Of a stretch of DNA of 64,000 bases, positions 11,826 through 22,250 are shown in pieces; the first letter of the stretch is position 1, and the number at the start of each line of letters is the position of its first letter. A program made the translations under genes and the position numbers. Source of the DNA: Cantharellus purpuraceus (taxonomy: Eukaryota > Basidiomycota > Agaricomycetes > Cantharellales > Hydnaceae); the NCBI GenBank assembly GCA_025174535.1, contig JALBUN010000003.1, forward strand, positions 744,001 to 808,000. The letters run 5' to 3'. The notes beneath the pieces are model-generated. The model worked only from the letters and a program-made list of their open reading frames with translations, was not told the origin of the DNA and ran no database searches.

Positions 11826-13017
11826 TTATACATACATTGAGTGGTGAAACCATCCCCATGCATGGCGTGCAGTCACCATATTCAACATCTCATACAGGAA
11901 CATAAAGGCATGTGCTTCCTCACCACTCTCAATCTCTGCATGGAAGCAAAGTCCATGTCGGCAAATATAAGCCTTGAGAAACGAAAAGCATTCCTCAATT
12001 GGGTTGAAATCAGGGGAATATGGGGGTAGGTACATGAGCTTAATGCCACTACAAGAGGATTAGCAACATATTCAAATAAAGATAAGGCTGTTTTACCGCT
12101 CATTGCACATTTCATGAATGCCATCAACATGATGAATTGCACAGTTATCCATTACCAAAACACTGTTTGGTGCAGGGTAAGGATTCATGCACTCTAGCAA
12201 ACCCTTTAGAAAGATCTTGAAGGTGTTCCCATTGAAGGAGCCATGGACGATCTGTGCGTACAATATGCCCTCAAGTGATAGAGCAGGCAAGAGCGAAAAT
12301 CTTTGTGAGACCCATATATGAGTATGGAGCAGGCTAGAGACAGTGAACATACCGATCACCACACTGAAAGTAGCTTGTTACTCCTGCACGAGCCCCCTTG
12401 TATGAGCGGCCCATTGACTGGTATGTAGTGAGTAGATTGATAGAGCTCTCATCAGTGAAGACCAGGCGCTCTGGTGGTTCCTGTGATATCTTGAAGACAA
12501 ATAGTTCACGGGCAGCTTCACAGCGTTCTGCAGCAGCTCTTGACAGCTTACCAAACAAGTCAATGAATTGGTAACATACAAACTAACAAACACACCTTTT
12601 TAGATGTGATTCCAAGCAGTTTCAGGGTTCTCTGGATTGTACTCAATGATACAGAGACATCTAATTGATCATTTAATCTCTCTGATATTTCGTCAAGATA
12701 TATATCAGGGTTTCGGTCCAGCATTGCAAGGGTGAACTTTGTGACAGTTTTGAATATCAATGCTAAGAGACAGCTGAGCCAAGACTTACTTCAATACAGC
12801 CTATATCTAATAAACATGCTCGGCCTTGCTTTGCATAAGTTTGTGGGTCCCGTACAACATCACCAATCTCTCGCCACAGTTGGAGTGTTTGTCGGACTAC
12901 ACGTGGTGATATATCAAGATTCTTTGTGATTTCTGCTGTACTATACCCTAGTGTTAAAGACTGATATATGACGCGTTGTTTAAGATCTTTGGAGTAGTGT
13001 TGACGAAATTCTGGCAT
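11826..13017 (-). CDS. Tc1/mariner DDE transposase (five exons)
   Basis: Cut-and-paste transposase. The start MPEFRQHYSKDLKQRV opens a helix-turn-helix region (YSTAEITKNLDISPRVVRQTL), followed by a second HTH-like part (LDEISERLNDQLDVSVSLST). The catalytic triad is visible: the first D in VFTDESSINL, the second D in VMDNCAIHHVDG, and E in YSPDFNPIEECFSFLKA. After inferred splicing, 34 residues separate the second D and the E, the DD34E spacing of Tc1. Four introns have good borders: GTAAGT...CAAAG, GTGTGT...GTAAG, GTATGT...CAAAG and GTAAAA...TGTAG. I see no in-frame stop or frameshift, so it may be active. An upstream in-frame ATG exists at 13146, but MPEF at 13017 matches the usual start of these proteins. 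Confidence 0.9.
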
Positions 13018-13146
13018 AACTACACAGAGAAGAATGAACACGATGAACAGATGCCACCAATCATGTGATGACTTCAAGTATGCTTGTGTAAATTCACCTA
13101 GGCGGACGGCCACAACGCCTTTGAATTTTCCTTGACTACACATCAC

Positions 13147-14111
13147 CTTGGCTCAGCCAAATACTCCTTTGCCTGCTAGGGACGAAAACCCTGAAGGATC
13201 AGGTGTTATGGCTCCTTTGCATGTCCTGCCTTTACTCACCATCTATTGGCATTTCTATTGTATCTGTAACTCACATCCTATGTGCTGAAATATCTGCCCT
13301 GAACAAGGCCTTCACCACTGCCTGACTTTGAAAACAGAGACATTGCTTGTTCCAAGATGGTGCTCTGAATGTGCTTGATTCTTCTTTAGCACGAAGATGG
13401 ATGCCACAGAGAGCGATGTGCCGCCCTCAGCACCGTTCCGTGTCTCTGGCTTCCCTACCCTCAAATTCGATTTTTATGGTCCTTCTTGACAAAGGCGCGG
13501 TGCAGCGAGCGCATGTTGCTCTTGAAATATGCATTCGGGGTAGACGCTTGTTCGGAATCATGTCAGTATACAATATTCTGATGTATAGGAGATATACATC
13601 AGGATTTCAATGATACATAAAGCCAGGGAGTTACAATTTGGATATCTTAAAAGATTTCGGATGTGTGAAATTTTCATAAATATAAACATATATTCTATAT
13701 TTTAATAAACTTTAAAAGATAAGATATTTGGTTGAGATGAACATAATCATTTACATGGATATAATAGGAATGTATATATGAATATAATTGGTATTATATA
13801 GGGTATTTAGATATACAAATACCAGGTGGGGATTAAAGATAGTTCAAATTATGTTACAAGTATTGTATAAGAAAGAATCAATGATATTTGGATGTTCCTT
13901 CAAGAGAGTTGCCACCACTAAATGGGGAAAAAACAATTATTTTTGAGAATTATGCCAAAATATCACAATATGTTTTAATCTAGTATATTGTGTAAAATTT
14001 GAGAATCATGTTGAAATATGAAAATAAGTTTGAATTGAAGTGTATTGTATAAAATTTGAGGAAAATAGGTTGTATATACGTATTTGTTGTATTTCTGAAT
14101 AAGCATCGTAA
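13147..14111. other. AT-rich interior of the Tc1/mariner element
   Basis: Between the transposase start and the captured GC-rich fragment lies non-coding-looking DNA, strongly AT-rich from 13640 to 14100. A short imperfect direct repeat is visible near 13990-14060 (copies of GTGTAAAATTTGAG / TGTATAAAATTTGAGG). Positions 13390-13560 are less AT-rich and might be a second small captured fragment, but I cannot identify it. Confidence 0.4.
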
Positions 14112-14840
14112 ACTGCAACGAGGGTCAGAAACGTGCCGTGAGAGAGACACGCGCGCGCACGCACCTGTCCAGTGGTCTTCAACACCTTGCGACACGCCTC
14201 CCAGACGCCCTTGCCACCCAGGGGATCGACGACGTCATCGAACACGTCGCCCCTCACGTCTCGGACGACCTCGACAGCGTCGCCACAGCGGACGTCCTTT
14301 GCGCCGGCGGTGTGTGCGCGCATCTCGCCCGTGCTGCCCCACGCGCAGGGGACCTGTGCCGTGACGCGGCACCCCAGCGCGGAGAGCGCCTGGGTGGCGA
14401 GGAGGCCGGCGCCGTCGTGTGCGTGGAGGATGAGGGCGCGGGAGCCGGGGGGGAGGTGGGAGAGGGTGCGCACGGCGCGGTGGGCGGGTATGCCCACGAG
14501 CGGGAGGAGGGCGAGCTGGAGAAGGGAGAGGGAGGGCGACGGCGATGGGGCTCGGTGCAGGCGGCGCCGGTCGAGCACGATAAACTCGGAGAGGGCGCCG
14601 CTCTAAAAGCTAACATGAGATAAAACGTGGGGCACGAATGTGTGCAGCGCGTACTTTGCGGACCTGGGTGACGCCGAGGACCCACTCCCCCTTGGACACT
14701 GTGTTCACGTCCCAGCCACACTCTACGGCGCGCCCGACAAAGCTGCGCCTGGGCACATGGCCCAGACCGTCGCTCCTCGCCACGCGCTGGTCGAGCAGGA
14801 GCGCGTCGAGAGCGTCGAGGCCCGACTATGGTGATTATTA
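14112..14840 (-). pseudogene. Captured fragment of an MDR-type dehydrogenase/reductase gene
   Basis: A very GC-rich island inside an AT-rich transposon encodes, on the minus strand, part of a medium-chain dehydrogenase/reductase (zinc-type ADH or quinone-reductase fold). Visible pieces are FVGRAVECGWDVNTVSKGEW, SEFIVLDRRRLHRAPSP, LPLVGIPAHRAVRTLSHLP, a cofactor-fold segment ALILHAHDGAGLLATQALSA and FDDVVDPLGGKGVWEACRK. Two introns are retained: GTCCGC...TTTTAG between TQ and SGALSE, and GTGCGT...GTTGCAG after KTTGQ. The source was therefore genomic DNA, not a cDNA. The 5' end of the gene is missing, and the coding part stops a few codons into the next exon near 14112. Expected products are absent or truncated. 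The parent gene is presumably elsewhere in the genome. Confidence 0.75.
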
Positions 14841-14989
14841 ACTTGAGTCCTTTGATCTCTTTCAAGGGCAAGGCTACCTCAATGAAAGTTGCTGCTATTG
14901 AAGCAGCTACACTGACAGAACTTGACCATGATGTTGTGAGAATGACTAGCGAAAGCATGTATATACCAAAGCAATGACCATATCATTTA

Positions 14990-16607
14990 GTTCCTGGCAC
15001 AACGTTTAGCTGCCTCAACCGCCTCTCTGATGCTCCGCACGACAAACTTGGCATTTCCCTGACTAAGGCAATAAGGACTTGCATGATAAAACTTTTCGTC
15101 CTCATCTGCAATCTCATTGATGCAAAAGAAGTCTTGCTTGGTGAGTTTTTCTCCTAAGTTATCAAGATTTCTTCGTGGATTGTCCACTGCAAGCTTTGAA
15201 AAGAAGTCGCCAACCTCGGGGTATTTGCATGTGATCGCTACATTTGCCGGCTCAACATCATGAGTCTTTGGGATGGCTGATAGCATTGGAAAGCCAGCCA
15301 TTAGGACCGCCGCAAGAGCATTGGCAAGGGGATTCTGGAGCTGCATCATAGGATCTCTAGGTACTTGTTCCATGGTTTGCAGCTCGTTGTGGATAGTATA
15401 GAATTCTTCAAACACAGTACTCCGTGGTGGATTTTCATAGTTCACCCCCACAGTTCCAATTGACTGTTCTCTATCTCAGTTGAATCTATACAGCATAGTG
15501 TAACTCACTTACTATGGCATGTGCCCAGCTGACAACTTGAGCGGATTTCAAAGAGACATGCACACCAAATCTGTTGACCTTGCAATAGACGTGTTTTCCA
15601 TATTTTTGACACGATGTTAGCTGATTTCTCAGCTTTGTGAATTCCATCAGCTGTTTTTCAGCTGCAATCTCATCTTGTGCAGGTTCATCATTGTCTGCAA
15701 TGGAATCTAGATTCAAGGCCTTCTTTGAGCCGCCGCATCTGCCCTTTACACTATGGTGGCCATTGGTGGAAGTATGACTTCCTTTATAACCGAGAAGCCT
15801 ATTCCGAATAGTGTCAAGATACTAGAGAAATTTTTAGAAATAGTTACTTGATAATAGAAGAAACATGCCTCCGATTCAATATCTATCTCGCCAATCACCA
15901 ATGTTTTGTCTTTCTGAGACAGTAAGAGATGCTTTGCATGCTGAACCATCCCATCCCAATCCTCAGAACTTTCAAGGGTGATTGCTTTTCATCCAGTCTT
16001 TGCCATCCGATACTTTAGCAATGGTTTCTTTACTATGTCATTGCAGCCAACAGCCTCGTGTATTATTTCCAAAGCCTCTGTAAAACCAGTATCTATTGGC
16101 ATTGTCACACGCTTGGACCCTTTTGAACGGCCAGTTGGTACAAAAAGGGCAAGATCTAGAGTGATGGTATGAAAACAAAGTTATGAGAATAATGATAGAA
16201 CGTACCTGTTGCTATTTTTGAGGATACATCCGCAGAAGCTGGTTCTTCATCTTCTGAAGATAAAATAGAATTGTCATTGATGACAATTGCTTCATCAGAG
16301 CTTGAATCCTGGTCAGCCCGAGCCGCCTCAGGGACAAAGTCGGCATCATGCTTCTGATTAGTTGTGGACTCTACGACAAGCTCATCGATGTCTGAAGGGA
16401 ACTCTTCTGTAGCATTGTTGATAAGCTTGCATGATGGTTTTTTGACTCGCATTCCATGCCCTTGGCATGCTGAAGTGTCCTTGTTGGCTCCTGCTGCCTC
16501 CATCAAACTCGATCCATGACTGTCAGATATTTCTGTTGCTGAGGGTTGCTTTTTCTTTTTAGCAGCAGCATTCTTCCGCAGTGCTGAAGTAGACCGCTTG
16601 TTACCCA
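14990..16607 (-). pseudogene. Second gene of the Tc1/mariner element, unknown function, one in-frame stop
   Basis: A multi-exon gene begins MGNKRSTSALRKNAAAKKKK (basic, likely nuclear) and continues with an acidic, serine-rich section (SSDEAIVINDNSILSSEDEE). It then has exons reading DLALFVPTGRSKGSK, QKDKTLVIGEIDIESEACFF, QLMEFTKLRNQLTSCQKYGK and TVFEEFYTIHNELQTMEQVP, and ends at EAAKRCARN. Four introns have standard borders. The frame is open throughout except for one TGA (plus positions 15990-15992), where TGG (Trp) would fit; a single G-to-A change explains it. This is therefore either a recent pseudogene or an allele of a cargo gene. I do not recognise the family. The charged N-terminus suggests a nuclear or DNA-associated protein; that is inference. 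Confidence 0.5.
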
Positions 16608-16929
16608 TGGATTGTGCTGGGGTGGTGAACAAGGCACAATTTTACAGGCTTTCTCACGGTCAATTGCCTATGCTTGTCAAAAGCCCCTGGCCCTTCCACG
16701 AAGACTTCGGTCTTTGTAACTGCATTGTGCACTAAATTACATGTATAAGGGCATATTGAATGACTTAAAATTTACCCTGATGTGATAAATCCTGCACAAA
16801 CATGTTCAGAAGTGTATGCATAGACGCAAAAATGCAAGTTTTATTGAGGTGTGTTTCTGTCAATCTTTTTACATGAAACACTAGATAATACATTAGAGAC
16901 TATGTCAACTTAATCTTGTGTCATTCTGT

Positions 16930-17017
16930 TGAGAAGTGAGCGAGATACTGCATTCGCAAGTTTGAGGCCTCGCTCACGCTTCAAACAGGCGCTGGCCTTA
17001 CGTAATGCAAACCGCTG
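16930..17017 (-). repeat. Right terminal inverted repeat of the Tc1/mariner element
   Basis: This is the reverse complement of 11448-11540, ending ACGTAATGCAAACCGCTG followed by TA at 17018-17019. It defines the right end of the element. Confidence 0.9.
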
Positions 17018-17019
17018 TA

Positions 17020-17844
17020 ATTACATGCATGAGGGCATGTCCTGAGAGAAATATGCCCTAATCTTCATATCCCTGTTCCAGGGGCAATTTTTTGTGTAAA
17101 TCATCATTAGATAGTCTATTTGCAGCTCTCATGTTACATCCTGTAACACCACATCTGATCTCTGGTCCTTCCAACTCCATGTCCACCAACTCCAAACTCC
17201 ATTTATTGTTCTCTTGATAAGTAGTTTCCTTGATATGGGTTACAATAACTTTTACCTTTTCATATTAATTAGTATTGTTTGAGACTTATGTCTGAACTCT
17301 GAACTCCTTTCTGTGTGTTAAGGGTTGGGAAAATGGAGTTCAATGGGTGTAACCAGAGTTGGTGCTAGTGTGGAATGAGAGTGGACTTTACTGTTCAACC
17401 AGGGACACTGTTAAGCTGCTGTGACACAGGAGTTCAAGGATGTAACTGGAGTTAGTGCTAGTGAAGAATGATAAGAGACTTTACTGTTCCTGTTCAACTG
17501 GAGACAGAGTGGTACAATAACTATTGAGTTGGATCAATTGGACTTGGCTTCAACTTGTGTGTTGTGCCCCCTCAGATTGTCAGTCCAATATTTTGGAGTT
17601 CAGAGGTATAGAGTTGGATCAGAGATCTGGAGTTTGACTTGTCAAGAAGTTACTTGTCAAGCAGCTAGCAACCAAGAAGATGATGAGGTCAAACTTAGTC
17701 AATACATGAACTGCTGTAACATACAGAGAATAGCCCATATAAGTATATAAAGAAATGAATGAAAAACTGGAGTAGGAGAACAATAGGATGGATTTGGAAT
17801 ACAACATGAGAAGGAGTTTTGTTTTGGAACCCACAAAATCATGG
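17020..17844. other. Non-coding flank with local repeats
   Basis: No gene is supported. Two imperfect tandem copies of a motif containing GTAACCAGAGTTGGTGCTAGTG / GTAACTGGAGTTAGTGCTAG lie near 17340-17480. The last about 26 bases before 17845 correspond to the primer-binding side of the adjacent inverted LTR (TTGTGGGTTCCAAAACA read on the minus strand). Confidence 0.4.
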
Positions 17845-18660
17845 TGTTAGGGCAAACTCTAAATCACCACAATTCCGTGAATGAACAGCTGAGAAGAATA
17901 TCAAATCCTACTGCAGCACAACTCCAGAAACGATTTAACGTTTGTACTTTGGTTACAATCCGTTGTAATGGTCAATGCAGACGATATGCAGGAAGGTAAT
18001 ACATTTCTTAGCAGTAGGGAATGAATAAGACTTCCAGAGTCTAGAGTTCACGGACGCTTAGGGGTCCAGATATTCCAAAAAGATGGGAATGCACTTAGAG
18101 GCTAGAGGAAGTAGGTGGATGAATCCAACCGTCCAACCAGTGGCACTCTGAAGCGGGTAACAGCAATGTGTGAAGTAGTCTAGCAACTGCTTCACACGAG
18201 TTCAAGATCCTAATGCTCTGCAAAGGCAGTACACACTAGTAACTTAAACAAAGAGCACTAATGGCAGGACTATTGACAGACAATCTCACCCTGTAGATTT
18301 GTAGTCACGTGAGGCAGATACTACACTCACGCCCAAAGCAGGACAATCACTACTTCAAGTGCAATCAAATACAGTTACACAACTGTAAGCAACCCTTGAA
18401 CTGGACAATCAACAGTTACTGAGATATAGAGGATGACACTGTATGTCACTCTAGTCACACTGATGTGCAGATGATGGGGTAGAAAATGGTTATTTATTCA
18501 GAGGCAGAATGGGCTCCTTTTATATTGTATTTACAGGAGCTGACTAATACTACTGGAAACTTCTACCTATTAATAGATGGAAACTACTGGAAGCTAGTGG
18601 AATATGTGAGAAGGGGGTGGAAGTTTCCTAGCCAATGAGCTGCTTGGATTTGCTCTGACA
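17845..18660 (-). repeat. LTR-retrotransposon LTR (family A), minus orientation
   Basis: This 816-bp sequence is the inverted counterpart of 19272-20091. Read on the minus strand it starts TGTCAG and ends CTAACA, and contains a TATA-like promoter (ATATAAAAGGAG). It is followed outward by TTTTGTGGGTTCCAAAACA, shared with the other copy and likely the start of the internal region. No coding internal region is attached on its left, so it is a solo or truncated LTR. Confidence 0.7.
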
Positions 18661-18684
18661 CATGGCATGAGTCATGGATGGAGT

Positions 18685-18935
18685 TGTATGGGAACCACCT
18701 TTTCCCTATCAAATTCCATTTATGCAGCACCAATGTGCTATTCTTTGCTTTTCCATTCCTAAATATCAGCATATATTTGATGCTTGTACCTGGAATGGAC
18801 TTATTCAAATATTCTCTATTTTTCCATATTTTTTCGGGAATATTCCATGCAGAACTCAGCTCAGAATCATTTATTTCTGCTGTGCTACAGTTGTGGACCC
18901 ATAGGCGCCCACAAACCTTCGCGCAGCCGGCTCTC
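18685..18935 (-). repeat. LTR-like fragment (family B), inverted relative to 20390-20645
   Basis: The stretch starting TGTATGGGAACC and running through CTATTTTTCCATATTTTTTC to CCACAAACCTTCGCGCAGCC matches 20390-20645 in reverse complement. The other copy ends CCCATACA and is directly followed by CCATAATTTTGCGGGTTCC, the same junction seen after the family A LTR. This suggests a related LTR family. Confidence 0.55.
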
Positions 18936-19271
18936 CCCTTTTGCACCAGGCATTTGGCCTGAATTCAAGCTCAGATGTCTCTGATCAATAAATATTCTCT
19001 AACTTAACAACCACAGCCTCTCAGGGCACTATTTTCTGTGCAGATCATCACATGACATGTGGCTATCCATGGCTGTCCAAACCAGCACAGAAAACAGGGT
19101 GGACACCCTTCTTTTTGCCTGATCAGTGCCTAGTTCAGGGATCAGATCAGCTGATGGGTGATCAAATCAGGTGATTGCCTTGGAATATTCTACCCCTTTC
19201 CATAACATTCTAGCTGTTTCCCTCTATTATTAGATAGAACTTTCCAGAACCATTATTCAGCTCCTGATCAG
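18936..19271. other. Spacer between inverted LTR fragments
   Basis: No coding potential was seen. Positions 19165-19262 (TTGGAATATTCTACCCC ... CAGAACCATTATTCAG) resemble the first 120 bp of the LTR that begins at 19272, giving a partial tandem duplication of LTR 5' sequence. Confidence 0.45.
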
Positions 19272-20091
19272 TGTTAGTGCTGTGATCAGATCCTGTGATT
19301 GGCTGGGAATATTCTACCCCTTTCTTCCACCTTCCACAACCTTCCAGTAGTTTCCATCTATTAATAGGTAGAATATTCCAGAACCATTAGTCAGCCCCTG
19401 TAAATACAATATATAAGGAGGCCATTCTGCCTCTGAAAGAATAACATATCATCATATTCTAACCATCTTCTGCACACCAGTGTGACTAGAGTGACATACA
19501 GTGTCATCCTCTATCTCAGTAACTGTTGATTACCAGTTCAAGGATCTTTTACAGTTGTGTAACTGTACTTGATTGCACTCGAAGTAGTGATATTCCTGCT
19601 TTGGGCGTGAGTGTAGTATCTGCCTCACGTGACTACAAATCTACAGGGTGAGATTGTCTGTCGATAGTCCTGCCATTAGTGCTCTTGTTTAAGTAACTAG
19701 TGTGTACTGCCTTTGCAGAGCATTAGAAGCTTGAACTCGTGTGAAGCAGTTGCTAGACTACTTCACACATCGCTGTTACCCGCTTCAGAGTGCCACTGGT
19801 TGGACGGTTGGATTCATCCACCTACTTCCTTTAGCCTCTAAGTGCATTCCCATCTTTTCAGAATATCTGGACCCCTAAGCATCCGTGAACTCTAGACTCT
19901 GGAAGTCTTATTCATTTCTTGCTGCTAAGAAACGTATTACCTTTCTGTGTATAGTCTGCATTGACCAATACAAAGGATTGTAACCAAAGTACAAACATTA
20001 AATCGTTTCTGGAGTTGTGCTGCAGCAGGGTTTGATATTCTTCTCAGCTGTTCATTCACGGAATTGTGGTGATTTAGAGTTTGCCTTAACA
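19272..20091 (+). repeat. LTR-retrotransposon LTR (family A), plus orientation
   Basis: This 820-bp sequence starts TGTTAG and ends CTTAACA, giving the TG...CA ends expected of LTRs with a short inverted terminal repeat. It has a TATA box (ATATATAAGGAGG) around 19418 that could drive transcription. It is highly similar to the reverse complement of 17845-18660. Internal-type sequence CCATAATTTTGCGGGTTCC follows on the right, so the two LTRs face outward and belong to two separate insertions rather than one element. Confidence 0.72.
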
Positions 20092-20389
20092 CCATAATTT
20101 TGCGGGTTCCAAAACAGGAGTCATAGTGTGACTCAGAGCAGGAGTCATTGCATGAGTCACCATTACTCAAATAACTTGGTCAATACTTTGTTTCCTGGGC
20201 TGATTAGCACAGCTATGGGTAGGCACAGCTTCTATTGAACTCTCCACTGAAAATGGAGTCAGGAGGTGCAGTGGTTGTGAAGATATTGAGCATTTACTGG
20301 CAGTGGTGACCAGATTGAGTCAGAGATTGAAATGAGTCATGTGATTGAAAATGAGTCAGTTGTCCGGGTGACTCCGGCTGACTTTGGGG

Positions 20390-20645
20390 CTGCTGACATC
20401 TGCGAAGGTTTGTGGGTCCATGTGGGTCCCAAAGCTTTGCCCAGCAGAACAATAAGTTTGTAGACTCATTTCTGCATGGAAAATTCATGAAAAAAATATG
20501 AAAAAATAGAGAATATTTGAATGGCCCTGAATCAAGAGAAAGCAGCACATATATGCTGATATTTTAAGGCCATGAAGCGAAATTGTACAGTTTCGGGACT
20601 TTAAACAAGATCTTTTAAGGGAAAACCAGTTCCCATACAACCATA
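20390..20645 (+). repeat. LTR-like fragment (family B), plus orientation
   Basis: It pairs with 18685-18935 in inverted orientation. It ends TTCCCATACA and is followed by CCATAATTTTGCGGGTTCCA, repeating the junction at 20092. No reading frame of retrotransposon type is attached. Confidence 0.55.
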
Positions 20646-20750
20646 ATTTTGCGGGTTCCAAAACAATCAAGAGAATGACTCTGCTGGCTTGGAGCAGCTT
20701 CATAAGGAGCTGTATGATTAAAAAGTACTGAATGAGATCATGCCTCATTC

Positions 20751-21060
20751 AAAAAGGGGAGGGTGTAAGTACCCAAGGTACTTACTTACTATAGTATATA
20801 ATTATAATTAATGTATGCAGCATTCCATTAAGGAATGCTGTCTTCTTGGTAGATATATGCACCCATAGGGTGCATATGTATAGTTATTATGTAAGCCAGT
20901 GGACCCAAGTACACGTGTGGGTCCACATATAGTAGACAGACCTTAGAAAACAACCACACTGTACAGCACATCACACAACCAATATACTTGGTTGAGTTCT
21001 GTGTAACAGTGTGAACTAAGACACCCATTTACAGTTGTCCTTGAGTTGTTGCTGTTGTTG
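20751..21060 (+). mobile_element. Retrotransposon remnant: polypurine tract and LTR start (family C)
   Basis: AAAAAGGGGAGGG (20751-20763) looks like a polypurine tract and is immediately followed by TGTAAGTACCCAAGGTACTT, a typical LTR beginning. Within the putative LTR are short palindromes (GCAGCATTCC...GGAATGCTGT and ATATGCACCC...GGGTGCATATG). The 3' end of the LTR is not clear, and no second LTR is in the window. Confidence 0.5.
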
Positions 21061-21214
21061 TTGAATTGTTGAAGTAGACATGTTGCTCAGCTTGAATGAG
21101 GTCAACTTGTCATGAGGTTGATATGATTCAAAACGAGTTTGTATATGAGTTGGTGTTCAACTCTGACCCCAAAGATCCAACCCCCAACAGACCCAATGCA
21201 TAACAGGGGAGCAA

Positions 21215-21420
21215 TTGACTGAAGTGTCTGATAGAACAATATGGAACTTATATCCCAGCAAATCAGGTGGGCAGACTGAGACAGAGAACACCATACTTGA
21301 CTGCTATGTGTGTGTATTTGCAGCTGTTGAACTCTGTGGTACCAATGTTATGCTTCTGTCTTCGTCTGCCTCAATATTCCAACATGAACTGATTTCTGAA
21401 ATGTGTCAAAGCAGTTGACA
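21215..21420 (+). pseudogene. Degenerate Ty3-type integrase fragment
   Basis: The translated stretch NLYPSKSGGQTETENTILDC resembles the conserved integrase segment YHPQTDGQTERVNQ of Ty3/Gypsy elements, where the E is the third catalytic residue. The reading frame is short and unsupported on both sides, so this is a relic. Downstream (21425-21640) another frame reads RKKLCLNAGKASSSIHQLLS, probably from a different element. The region is a mosaic of dead retroelements. Confidence 0.45.
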
Positions 21421-21649
21421 CAGCACTATGTACCATCTGCAAATGCCGGAAACAGTCACGCACTTTCAAACATTGCAAGAGATATGAACTTCAACGGAAG
21501 AAACTATGCCTAAACGCAGGCAAAGCCAGCTCCTCCATTCATCAGTTGCTCAGTAATGCGGACATTATCAAACACACTCTTTTATACATTGAGAAAACAA
21601 AAAGATTCGAGTACTACAAGGAATTAACACAGAACACCACCACCTAAGC

Positions 21650-22230
21650 CTTCATACTCTACCGTCACGAATATATACTGACCCTGACATAATAACACAG
21701 ATATGCCAGAGTGAAGCCTCATGCACCTACCGGCATACACACCTGCCGTACAACACAGGGCACCCTGCCCTGTTATATGCCCCCCAGCCTAGCACTCCAG
21801 TCGAACTGCATGGCACACTCAGCAAGGACCAAGCCCAGACCTCCCACAAGACATTATTCGCGGATCTTCACAGTTAACACAGCGCGCAATTCCATCATCT
21901 ACCCATATTAATAGAGGCATGAGCTGTCTGTATCAGTGATGCGGGGAGTTTGACTGCACCTGGGGGACCAGGTGCGGGATCCCTACGTAGCAAGAGGTCA
22001 AAGAGGACCCAGGGCCGCAATCAACCGTAAATGTGCGCTAGGTTTAGAACCGCGTCACCAGCTCTTAAATGAGTCAGATACACAGCTCATGCCAACTCAG
22101 TTGCTATAAGTACATTGGGCATCATCACATACAGCACACATCCTAAAACACGGGAACTCTGGGTAAATTACTTTCATGTAGTAGATACGGTGATAAGCGC
22201 ACAAGCGCTTCGAGCACCTAAATGGAACAT
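21650..22230. other. Non-coding mosaic before duplication copy 2
   Basis: No gene is supported. Contains GC-richer DNA (21940-22070) with a small hairpin (CACCTGGGGGACCAGGTG) and no open frame beyond about 66 codons. Confidence 0.35.
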
Positions 22231-22250
22231 CTCTCTCTCTCTCTCTCTCT
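22231..22250 (+). repeat. (CT)10 microsatellite at the duplication border
   Basis: Ten perfect CT repeats end exactly where similarity to copy 1 begins (AATCAAG at 22251 and 6596). Copy 1 has no such repeat at its border. Confidence 0.9.

Larger units (their letters stand above)
11448..17017. mobile_element. 5.57-kb Tc1/mariner element with cargo
   Basis: The element is bounded by terminal inverted repeats of about 90 bp: 11448-11540 reads CAGCGGTTTGCATTACGTAA inward, and 16930-17017 is its near-perfect reverse complement. TA dinucleotides flank it (11446-11447 and 17018-17019), the target duplication expected for Tc1/mariner. On the minus strand it encodes an apparently intact transposase (11826-13017). 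It also carries a second gene of unknown function (14990-16607, minus) and a GC-rich fragment of a dehydrogenase gene (about 14112-14840). Typical Tc1 elements are 1.3-2.5 kb, so this one is unusually large. Its insertion separates the two copies of the segmental duplication. Confidence 0.9.

Noticed and set aside
14138..14623. Long plus-strand open frames over the GC-rich island
   Set aside because: They are antisense to the dehydrogenase fragment, whose protein pieces and splice sites are recognisable only on the minus strand. Stop codons are rare here because of GC content.
14254..14958. 234-codon minus-strand frame through the same island
   Set aside because: It is out of register with the recognisable MDR sequence and reads as proline/arginine/serine low complexity.
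17845..20091. One complete LTR retrotransposon between the two LTRs
   Set aside because: The LTRs are inverted, and their internal-side sequences point away from each other. Only about 600 bp without coding sequence lie between them.
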